Assembly (NCBI GenBank): GCA_000949895.1
Contig: JWIT01000012.1
Span: forward strand, 94,374 to 158,373
Length of the DNA: 64,000 bases
Origin: Agrobacterium arsenijevicii
GTDB taxonomy: Bacteria > Pseudomonadota > Alphaproteobacteria > Rhizobiales > Rhizobiaceae
Direction of reading: 5' to 3'
Within the stretch, counting starts at the first letter, position 1. Each line of letters starts with the position of its first letter. Positions 57,320-64,000 of this stretch are shown here, in pieces. Both the position numbers and the translations under genes were made by a program. The notes under the pieces are model-generated. The model was not told the DNA's origin. It was given only the letters and a program-made list of their open reading frames with translations, and did no database searches.

Positions 57320-58480
57320 CTACACCGTTGCGAAGTCTGGGTACTTGCCCAACTCTTTAATTGTTTGAAACAATTCGAATTTTTGATTTATGCCGAGGGT
57401 TCGCATAAATTCATAATATGCGCCTCCCTGCTCGTCTATTAAATCAACATGCTCTGCGGCAACAGCATCTATCACGCCGCATTTCCAACCGGCTTTTCTT
57501 ACTGTTTCAGAGCAGTTAAAATCGAGCCCAAATCCTGAAACTGATTTGCCGAAAATAGGCTTGCAAAGTTCCAGCGCACGCCTCGAAAAACCCGGCATCA
57601 TAATCTCCACGGCAGTCGTTTCGTGAAAATCTCTTCCCGGAATTCTAAATAGGTCTTTCCACACACATTGGGAACCCGCGGCAACGGCGGGCTGGAACAT
57701 ATCGAGACCGTTAGCCTCTGCTATATCAAAAAGGCGATCAATCTCTTCGTGCTCGATTCCGAGATCATCATCAAGGAAAAGCACTGCATCGTAACCCAGC
57801 AAGATATCGCCATAGTGATTCAATGCATGGTGAATAGCAGTGGCCTTAGTGCCTGATTGGCGAAGGTGCATCTCCCCCAACCGGATATCCACTCCACTTA
57901 ACGTGTACCAATTGCAAAGCAGGTCCCAAGATCTCGCTGAATCCGGGCGAAACCATTTCGCTGGCCGGAATGCATGGCCAGCTTGCACCCAAACGAGACG
58001 CTTCCGTTGGTTGCTCGGGGAGCCAAACAGACGCGACTTGATAGCGGCATGGATTCGTTGCTGTGTATTAGCAAGATTTTCAAGATGATCGTCTACGCTT
58101 GGAGAGATCGAAATGTCGCGCTTCTCAACCAAAGCCCAAATAGCTTCAACAATGTTGGAGTACTGTGAAGAGTTTCTGAGCAACAACACGCTGTCAATAA
58201 ACGGCGCAGGATCGATCGGCCGGATCAGACCTTCAGTCGCAAAGTGGGCCAGAGCGGAAGGGTAACCTGCACTATCGCGATTTTGCCAACGATACCATTC
58301 TGGATAAAAAAACGGCGATGGGGTAAGTCCGGCGACTTCTCCATTATCACAATAATCACGGTAGGCTTCGGACACGTTCCGAAATTTTTTACCGCTTACG
58401 TTGGAGTAGTGTTCCACATCGACCAGTAATTCTGGCCTAATTGGCTGCGACTTCAATTTCGTGAGCCTGTTTATAGTCAT
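57320..58480 (-). CDS. Glycosyltransferase-like protein with DDD motif
   Basis: A 386-aa protein. The N-terminal 110 residues are a rhizobial glycan-enzyme module with FYPEWYRWQNRDSAGYPSALAHFATEGL. The C-terminal half (about 140-386) looks like a GT-A fold: RLVWVQAGHAFRPAK, then FLDDDLGIEHEEID at about residue 236, a likely metal-binding motif, and EHVDLIDEQGG. DUF707-like or related transferase is my best guess. Its ATG overlaps the stop of the upstream modular gene (ATGA). Confidence 0.7.
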   Translation of the reverse strand: MTINRLTKLKSQPIRPELLVDVEHYSNVSGKKFRNVSEAYRDYCDNGEVAGLTPSPFFYPEWYRWQNRDSAGYPSALAHFATEGLIRPIDPAPFIDSVLLLRNSSQYSNIVEAIWALVEKRDISISPSVDDHLENLANTQQRIHAAIKSRLFGSPSNQRKRLVWVQAGHAFRPAKWFRPDSARSWDLLCNWYTLSGVDIRLGEMHLRQSGTKATAIHHALNHYGDILLGYDAVLFLDDDLGIEHEEIDRLFDIAEANGLDMFQPAVAAGSQCVWKDLFRIPGRDFHETTAVEIMMPGFSRRALELCKPIFGKSVSGFGLDFNCSETVRKAGWKCGVIDAVAAEHVDLIDEQGGAYYEFMRTLGINQKFELFQTIKELGKYPDFATV

Positions 58481-61323
58481 GAAACTCTCCGAAGGGCTTG
58501 CTCGAACAATGCGGACCCCAGGGTTGCATAGTAATTTTCGGCTCGACCAGGATCTGCAGCCAGATGTTCCAATAGCTCAATCGCAGGATTGATTTCGCGA
58601 TCTCCAAACGCCAAAACCCCAAGGCCGTGGCAATGCCTAAACCGAAAAGACGCGGTCGCTTGGTCTTTGATTTCTTCGAAAAGCTGCCACACACCGAAAT
58701 CACCCTGATATTCGCTTGTGTCATGAAACAGAATTACGCCGTTGTCACTTAGTGCCGGCAGCCATGTTTCATAATCGTCCTTCACCGCCTCGTAAGTGTG
58801 AAGGCCATCTATATGAAGTAGATCAATCGATTTTTTTTCAAACAGATTGACCGCCTGATTAAAGTAACCACGGATATAGGAGCCGTTTTTAGGGAAGTGT
58901 TTTTTAAGCAGATACTTGAAGTTGTTAAAAACGTGCTCGTCATAGAAGCCAGCTTGATGATCTCCTTCCCATATATCAACTGCGACAGCTTCGCCGTACC
59001 CGTCGTTCATTTTTAGGTGCTGGCATGCGGAAAAAAAGGACGCGCCCGCATGACTGCCCAGTTCAACATAACGTCGCGGACGCATCGCCTCCATGAGCGA
59101 AAACAGAAAGGCTTTATGGCCCGACCATGCAGTGGGAAGTACAACAACTTCGATTTCTGTCGCAGCAGAAATCATCGCCTTATGAATTCTACCTGCACGG
59201 ACCAGTGGGTCCTGATCAAGCTTGTGCGCCAGAGGTTCAAGGGTCTCATACAGGGGCTTCGAAAGGATATTTTCTATTTCGGACGTATTTTTATTCGCCA
59301 TTTTGAAAGTCCGCACCATCGTCGTTTCGATGGTGCCTAAATCGAACTCCATTACAGTTTGCGGTTCGGAGATTTGCAACGGAGCTGGATCAACTTGAGC
59401 GAACGTCAATGTCATCGATCTTGTGTTCTCGGTGACACGTCCGGCTTTAACATCGGCCGCAACGACATCAAACGGTTCGCCGTAACGCAGAGCGATTTCT
59501 CGCAGCAGAACCGGGTCCTCTGCAAATTTTGAGGCAGCAGAGTTCAATTCGCGCCAATGCGAGCCCTCTGACGCGTGATGCCCTATTGTGGACGCGTACG
59601 CGGATGCTCCCTGGTTTACTTTCGTCCGAAATGAAGCGACTCCGTTTATCGGAGCATGAAAAATACCGAACGCGCGCTCGCCGATGTAAGGCGTTGTATT
59701 ACCATCAAGGTAGGTAGCGTGGTTCCCCTGAGCGATCGCAACCCTTCGTCCTCGTAGCCGAGGTATATTCAAAGCAATCTTGACGAAGGGCGACACCTTG
59801 GGCCCTACCGTAACCTCAACGTTCTGCAGCGATTGTCTTACGTCTTCTCCGGTAGCGAGATTGTACCAGTGAAGATTAACGACGTCTGCCCCTGTCAAAG
59901 GAGCAAGCGCCTGTTCGAAACTGTCTCGGGATTCAAAAGGCAAGACCTCATCAAAGTCGATAAGGAACACCCAATCACTCTGCCGTTCAGCCACTAGAGC
60001 TCTTGCTACAGCACTCATGTATTCGGACTGATAATAACCTGCATCCGTCGCTTTAAGTAATACGACCTGCGTGCCATTATGCCCATTATACCGGGCGACG
60101 ATTTCCGATGTTCTGTCTGTCGACAGGTGATCAATGATCACCACACGATCGAAAAGCGCACAAAGATGACGCATCATGTCATCGGCGCGCACCTCCTCGT
60201 TGCGGACCATGGATATGCATGTCAAATGCGGTTTTACTGAACGTCCCCGAAAAGGTATCAGATCGAGCCGCTTGACCTTCTTGACTTCTTGCACCCGTTC
60301 GACTTCGGCGCCGTTGGCAATATAATGCTCGTAGTTGAACATTTTCGGCCAACTTTTCTTCGGCTTTCTGCGGATTTTCCTAAGTATATTGGAAACATTT
60401 CTGAGTACCTTGGTCCGCTTCCAATATTTACTGGATAGTACCGAATTCGCGTCCTTGGCTAGTGCTTCGATCCCAGCCTGAACAGCGTACGCCCTATTGA
60501 TAGCACTCTCTTTTTCGCTCAATTCCGCCAGAAGGCGCTCGTTCCCCTCAAGTACCTTATCTATTTCACCTTTGTAGTGTCTCAGCATCTCCTCGGATTT
60601 GTAAGGATTTAGAGACGATTCTTCTGTTTCGAAAATGCTATTGGCGAGGGCGGGCAAGGCTTTCGAGGACGCAACGATCATATCATACCGTCTTCTCTCG
60701 AATTTATCGTCTTGCTTCATATCTGCGGTCACTGAGAGAGGAGAGACTGATTCAGTATTCGCTATTACGGAGGCAGCTAATATTTTTTGCGCATAATGAC
60801 GCACATTTTCGAAATACCGTGAGACTAGCTCTAAGAATTCTTCGGTATATAGCTCTTTTACATGATAGGGATTGGAGTACCCTGTTTCATCGGAGTAAAT
60901 CTTTTTATTCGGCGATGAAATAACCAAGATCCCACCAGGGCGAAGCACGCGCTTTATTTCCGCAAGCATCGCTTCGTGGTCTTCAAGGTGCTCAATTGTT
61001 TCGAAACTAACAACGACGTCGACGGAGGCATCCACAACAGGTATTTTTGTTGCTGATCCTTCCAAGAAAGTCAGGTTCTCGCGAACATATGTCTGGCGAG
61101 CGTACGCTATTGCATCCGCAGCAATGTCAACTCCAATGACTGACTTCGCGTTTTCGGATATCATTGCGGAACCATAGCCTTCGCCACAAGCAATATCCAA
61201 AACGTCTCGTCCGGTGGTCAGGTCGCGTGCAAAAGCATATCGATGCAGATGCTCAAGACGTATCACCCCGTCTATATCTGGGATGAATCTCTCACCGGTG
61301 AAATCAAGCCCACGCTTCGCCAT
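58477..61323 (-). CDS. Modular methyltransferase-GT2-methyltransferase protein
   Basis: A 948-aa three-module protein. Residues about 1-200 are a class I SAM methyltransferase (DIACGEGYG at about 41, FETIEHLEDHE), close in sequence to the start of the other modular gene. Residues about 240-280 form a coiled coil. Residues about 365-560 resemble a glycosyltransferase family 2 domain (ISMVRNEE, IIDHLSTDRT, LIDFDEVLPF). Residues about 745-930 are a second class I methyltransferase (RRYVELGSHAGASFF, LLHIDGLHTYEAVKDDY). GGGAG precedes the ATG. It heads a leftward operon with the DDD protein. Confidence 0.86.
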   Translation of the reverse strand: MAKRGLDFTGERFIPDIDGVIRLEHLHRYAFARDLTTGRDVLDIACGEGYGSAMISENAKSVIGVDIAADAIAYARQTYVRENLTFLEGSATKIPVVDASVDVVVSFETIEHLEDHEAMLAEIKRVLRPGGILVISSPNKKIYSDETGYSNPYHVKELYTEEFLELVSRYFENVRHYAQKILAASVIANTESVSPLSVTADMKQDDKFERRRYDMIVASSKALPALANSIFETEESSLNPYKSEEMLRHYKGEIDKVLEGNERLLAELSEKESAINRAYAVQAGIEALAKDANSVLSSKYWKRTKVLRNVSNILRKIRRKPKKSWPKMFNYEHYIANGAEVERVQEVKKVKRLDLIPFRGRSVKPHLTCISMVRNEEVRADDMMRHLCALFDRVVIIDHLSTDRTSEIVARYNGHNGTQVVLLKATDAGYYQSEYMSAVARALVAERQSDWVFLIDFDEVLPFESRDSFEQALAPLTGADVVNLHWYNLATGEDVRQSLQNVEVTVGPKVSPFVKIALNIPRLRGRRVAIAQGNHATYLDGNTTPYIGERAFGIFHAPINGVASFRTKVNQGASAYASTIGHHASEGSHWRELNSAASKFAEDPVLLREIALRYGEPFDVVAADVKAGRVTENTRSMTLTFAQVDPAPLQISEPQTVMEFDLGTIETTMVRTFKMANKNTSEIENILSKPLYETLEPLAHKLDQDPLVRAGRIHKAMISAATEIEVVVLPTAWSGHKAFLFSLMEAMRPRRYVELGSHAGASFFSACQHLKMNDGYGEAVAVDIWEGDHQAGFYDEHVFNNFKYLLKKHFPKNGSYIRGYFNQAVNLFEKKSIDLLHIDGLHTYEAVKDDYETWLPALSDNGVILFHDTSEYQGDFGVWQLFEEIKDQATASFRFRHCHGLGVLAFGDREINPAIELLEHLAADPGRAENYYATLGSALFEQALRRVS

Positions 61324-61432
61324 GCTAGTCTCCCATAATCCAAGCTCGAATTTCTCTACGGTCAGAGTTCCACGATAGCAAGCACCCGGTGTTGATTTCC
61401 ACGGAGAGCTGATCCGGCGCTGCTCTGAACCC

Positions 61433-62248
61433 TTCAAACTGGACCAGTTTTGTTTAGGCCGTAGACTCATAAGCCCGCAGCCACAGGCGCATTGACGCCA
61501 ACTGGACCATGGCGAGGAAGTTTTCCGCCAGCTTGTCGTAGCGGGTAGCGACCCGGCGGAAATGCTTCAGCTTGGAGAAGAACCGCTCGATCAGGTTCCG
61601 TTCGCGATATAGCCCTGTGCTGAAGTACGGTTTTGACCTACGGTTTGCCTTGGGCGGAATATTGGCGAACGCCCCCTTCTCGCGGAGAGACGCCCGGATG
61701 CGATCGGCATCATAGGCCTTGTCAGCGAGCACGATGGTTCCGGCACCCACATGGTCAAGCAAACCGTCAGCCGCTTGCCCGTCGTGGCTTTGCCCAGCGG
61801 TTAGGCTCAGCCTGATCGGGAGACCTTGCCCATCGACGACCGCGTGGATTTTGGTCGTGAGCCCGCCTCGGGAACGGCCGAGACAATGATCTCGATCCCC
61901 CTTTTTGCCGTCGCAGCCTGCTGGTGGGCGCGAACGGAAGTGCTGTCGATCATCTGGATGTCGCCATCATGGGCAGCAGTGATGGCGTCCATCATTCGGT
62001 CCCAGACGCCTGCTTTCCGCCATCGTATGAATCGGTTGTAGCAGGTGGTTCGCGGACCATAGCGTTCGGGCAGGTCGCGCCACGGCGCACCGGATCGTAG
62101 CACCCAGAAGATTCCATTCAGCACGCGACGGTCATCGACACGCCGTACCCCTCTTGGCTTGTTGGGTAAAAGTGGCTCAAACACGCGCCATTCAAAATCG
62201 GTCAGGTCATATCGGCTCATGCTGGCGCTGAATCAGCTTTTGATCTGT
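61433..62248 (-). mobile_element. IS5-family insertion sequence (IS427-like group)
   Basis: An approximately 0.8-kb element with a two-frame transposase. End positions are estimates: TTCAAACTGGACCAG at 61436-61450 and, inverted at the other end, ATCAAAAGCTGATTCAG at about 62230-62246 are only loosely related, so true inverted repeats and target duplication were not pinned down. It sits between the modular glycan gene and the SUKH-type gene. Confidence 0.75.
61454..62220 (-). CDS. IS5-family transposase, read through a -1 frameshift
   Basis: The first frame (61807-62220) carries LTDFEWRVFEPLLP and the first catalytic Asp in QMIDSTSVRAH. The downstream frame carries IVLADKAYDAD (second Asp) and RNLIERFFSKLKHFRR (Glu), completing DDE. 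The two join if the ribosome slips back one base on the run reading AAAAAGGGGG on the minus strand (61897-61906). The -1 frame then gives KGDRDHCLGRSRGGLTTKI, the conserved sequence expected here. This is the usual programmed frameshift of the group, so the element is probably intact rather than broken. Confidence 0.82.
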
Positions 62249-62249
62249 A

Positions 62250-62699
62250 ATGGAAACCGTCATCATTCAGGAAAGCGAAAGTGGAGGCCGCGTGCTGCAA
62301 AATCGAGAATGGCATAAAGTCGATGGAGCCTCCGCAGACGCAATCGCCGCGCTCAAATCGCTGGCTCCGGCCGATCTTCCTGAGAGTTATTACGCATTGC
62401 TGACTTTCAGCAATGGCGGGGAAGGACCGCTAGCGGTTCAACCGCTTTGGTTCCAACTCTATCCCGCCGAGGAAGCTGCTCAGATTGAACGGGACGGGAC
62501 TTTCCGAGAGTTTTTCCGGGGTTTGTTCGTGATCGGCGGCAACGGTGGCGGCGAAGCCGTGGCATTCGACTTGCGGGAAAATGCGCCATATCCCCTCGTC
62601 GCCTTCGACATGACCAACGTCGACTTGGAAGAAAGCCTCAGACCGATAGCGCCATCCTTCGATGTAGCGCTGGATTTGATCGGTCGAGACAATCAGTAA
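62250..62699 (+). CDS. SMI1/KNR4 (SUKH) family protein
   Basis: A 149-aa protein of the SUKH superfamily: LPESYYALLTFSNGGEGPL near residue 45, FVIGGNGGGEAVAFDLR near residue 95, and the C-terminal FDVALDLIG. In bacteria these are often immunity proteins for contact-dependent or polymorphic toxins, but many are uncharacterised. No toxin gene is adjacent. The ATG directly abuts the IS end and there is no ribosome site, so the insertion may have removed its native promoter or 5' end. Confidence 0.78.
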   Translation: METVIIQESESGGRVLQNREWHKVDGASADAIAALKSLAPADLPESYYALLTFSNGGEGPLAVQPLWFQLYPAEEAAQIERDGTFREFFRGLFVIGGNGGGEAVAFDLRENAPYPLVAFDMTNVDLEESLRPIAPSFDVALDLIGRDNQ

Positions 62700-62775
62700 T
62701 CCGGTACCCAGTTTATGGGTTCACGGCCTAGAGTTTTCCGGTGATTTTTCCTGGCTTGGAAAGCAACGGAAGACG

Positions 62776-62930
62776 ATGAAAGCATCGCAGTTTTGGACGC
62801 ACAGAAGGCGTTCATTCTGAAGCAGGGTGATGAAGGAGTGTCGGTGGCGGAGATCTGCCGCAAGGCGGGAATTAGCCAGGCGACCTATTTCAACTGGAGA
62901 AAAAAATATGCGGACGTGTTGCCGCCGGAG
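62776..62930 (+). pseudogene. IS3-family transposase OrfA remnant
   Basis: Sequence starting at ATGAAAGC encodes the N-terminus of an IS407-type OrfA (QKAFILKQGDEGVSVAEIC, GISQATYFNW). A two-base loss near codon 6 shifts the frame: the ATG at 62776 is in one frame, and the DAQKAFILK part is in another. The gene breaks off after KKYADVLPPE, about halfway. The upstream CTAGAGTTTTCCGGTGAT leader is typical of the same element. This is a dead fragment. Confidence 0.8.
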
Positions 62931-63046
62931 TGTTCTTCTGATTGTGGGTTATGGATAGAGGGCCGCTTGATTTTAAGTTGCGGCTACTGCCATATTCATG
63001 GATCAATTGTGTCCAGCGAGGCGCATATGCTGGGGAACGCTACATC

Positions 63047-63793
63047 ATGAAATGTCAGGTCTGCGGTGACGAGCACTTTGTAGAAAACAAAGTGATATGG
63101 GATGAACTGGTCGAGCAATGGGAGATATCGGATTTTGAGCGCGGCTACATCGACAGGCAGCAGGGAATGGTCTGCGCTGCATGTGGTTGCAACATCAGAA
63201 GTCAGGCTTTAGCAAAGTCGATCTTAAGCCACTGGCATAGCGACGAAACGTTCTCGGAATTCATAAATGATCGGCCAGAACTGAAGGTTTTGGAAATGAA
63301 CGGGGCCGCGCAATTAACCCACTTTCTATCCCTGATGCCCAATCGCATTCTCGCGAATTACCCTGAGGTGGACATGTGTGCGCTCCCATACGAAGCCCAC
63401 AGTTTTGATCTCGTCGTCCATTCCGACACCCTTGAACACGTTCCAGATCCGGTGAAGGCCTTGGAGGAGTGCCGCCGCGTTTTGAAAGAAGGTGGGCTTC
63501 TCGCGTACACAGTTCCCGTTATCGTAGACAGGATGACGCGAACCAGAGAAGGAATGCCCCCTAGCTATCATGGTCTTCCAGGTGATAACGCCACGGACTA
63601 CATCGTCATTTCTGAATATGGAGCCGACATGTGGAAGCAAATGATAGAAGCCGGATTCGACAACGTGAATATTACGACGTTTGACTATCCTGCCGGCATA
63701 GCTGTCAGCGCTTCAGAAGGTCATCCGCAATTTCCTCAGCCCGCCAAACCTGAACTGACGTTCTTTCAGAGAGTTTTTGGTAGGTCAGCGTAG
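63047..63793 (+). CDS. SAM-dependent methyltransferase with N-terminal zinc ribbon
   Basis: A 248-aa class I methyltransferase. CQVCG near residue 3 and CAACGC near residue 45 form a likely zinc ribbon. Residues about 85-200 are the methyltransferase, with LKVLEMNGAAQ as motif I and FDLVVHSDTLEHVPDPVKAL as motif IV. The start MKCQVCG is preferred over an upstream in-frame ATG that runs through the IS3 fragment. It resembles glycan-cluster methyltransferases and lies between two IS3-type sequences. Confidence 0.82.
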   Translation: MKCQVCGDEHFVENKVIWDELVEQWEISDFERGYIDRQQGMVCAACGCNIRSQALAKSILSHWHSDETFSEFINDRPELKVLEMNGAAQLTHFLSLMPNRILANYPEVDMCALPYEAHSFDLVVHSDTLEHVPDPVKALEECRRVLKEGGLLAYTVPVIVDRMTRTREGMPPSYHGLPGDNATDYIVISEYGADMWKQMIEAGFDNVNITTFDYPAGIAVSASEGHPQFPQPAKPELTFFQRVFGRSA

Positions 63794-63957
63794 CTACCGC
63801 GCCGTGTCCGTCGTTGTGGCACTCCCTTAATGGTTGACAATAGGGCCGCTCGATTAGGCCGGCCAAGCAATGCGTGCGATTTCCGGCAGAAACTGCTCGA
63901 CAGTCGGTGACCCGCCACTGAAGTTTCATCCGGCTGCGATTAGAGCCTCGACGTTTT
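63794..63957. other. Intergenic stretch before the terminal IS end
   Basis: About 160 bases with no supported gene. Open frames on the minus strand lack recognisable similarity. It probably contains debris of earlier insertions. Confidence 0.4.
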
Positions 63958-64000
63958 TGAACCGCCCCAGGTTTCTGGACCATCTGAGGCTAGAGTTTTC
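63958..64000 (+). mobile_element. Left end of an IS3-family element (runs off the window)
   Basis: TGAACCGCCCCAGG begins an IS3-type terminal repeat. After it comes GGCTAGAGTTTTC, which shares CTAGAGTTTTC with the leader of the OrfA remnant at 62728-62738. The rest of the element lies beyond the window. Confidence 0.6.

Noticed and set aside
56979..57368. 129-aa open frame on the plus strand
   Set aside because: It runs into the end of the DDD glycosyltransferase gene on the other strand, has no ribosome site and no domain.

Overview
The window looks like a chromosomal segment of a Rhizobiaceae bacterium, most likely Agrobacterium/Rhizobium. The evidence is a GC-rich, tightly packed gene order with ATGA-type overlaps, many ABC uptake systems with private regulators, a divergent oxyR/katG pair, DUF47-pit with a Pho box, a choline-O-sulfate locus, a two-Ku/LigD end-joining cluster and a rhizobial palindromic repeat. 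The species call is inference from gene content; no rRNA or tRNA gene was seen.

Layout. 0.2-2.6 kb: an AraC regulator, a small membrane protein and an EamA exporter. 2.5-13 kb: a divergent catabolic locus. A ROK regulator, a PIG-L deacetylase and the EamA exporter read leftward. A complete carbohydrate ABC importer reads rightward and contains an argininosuccinate-lyase homologue and a PfkB kinase. Together they suggest import, deacylation, C-N cleavage and phosphorylation of an unidentified amino- or N-acyl-sugar. 13-16.5 kb: choline-O-sulfate use (betC, choline-binding protein, LysR). 16.5-19.2 kb: an aromatic-type aldehyde dehydrogenase, its divergent AraC regulator and a small hydrophilic protein. 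19.2-22.6 kb: katG/oxyR. 22.6-30.4 kb: a VirK/YbjX protein, then a two-component system divergent from an RND pump. 30.4-32.7 kb: a Nudix hydrolase and low-affinity phosphate transport. 32.8-37.1 kb: Ku, LigD, Ku and a previously untracked 48-aa ORF. 37.3-40.9 kb: an MHYT-GGDEF-EAL cyclic-di-GMP protein and an unknown membrane protein. 41-48.3 kb: a GntR-controlled mannonate dehydratase with a dipeptide-type ABC importer, with shared TCATATGA operators. 48.4-49.1 kb: a decayed sugar-ABC ATPase. 49.3-53.7 kb: rmlCBDA (dTDP-L-rhamnose) plus a glycosyltransferase. 53.8-61.3 kb: three leftward surface-glycan genes, including two giant modular proteins that pair methyltransferase and glycosyltransferase domains. 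61.4-64 kb: a mobile region with an IS5-family element, an orphan SUKH-type protein, an IS3 remnant, a zinc-ribbon methyltransferase and the start of another IS3-like element.

The right-hand 15 kb is an accessory surface-polysaccharide region. It is bounded by a truncated gene on one side and IS debris on the other, and its glycan genes are visibly more AT-rich than the rest. The left 48 kb is ordinary, well-kept metabolic and stress-response chromosome. The two places most likely to hold undescribed biology are the lyase/deacetylase sugar locus (2.5-13 kb) and the modular methyltransferase-glycosyltransferase proteins (53.8-61.3 kb).
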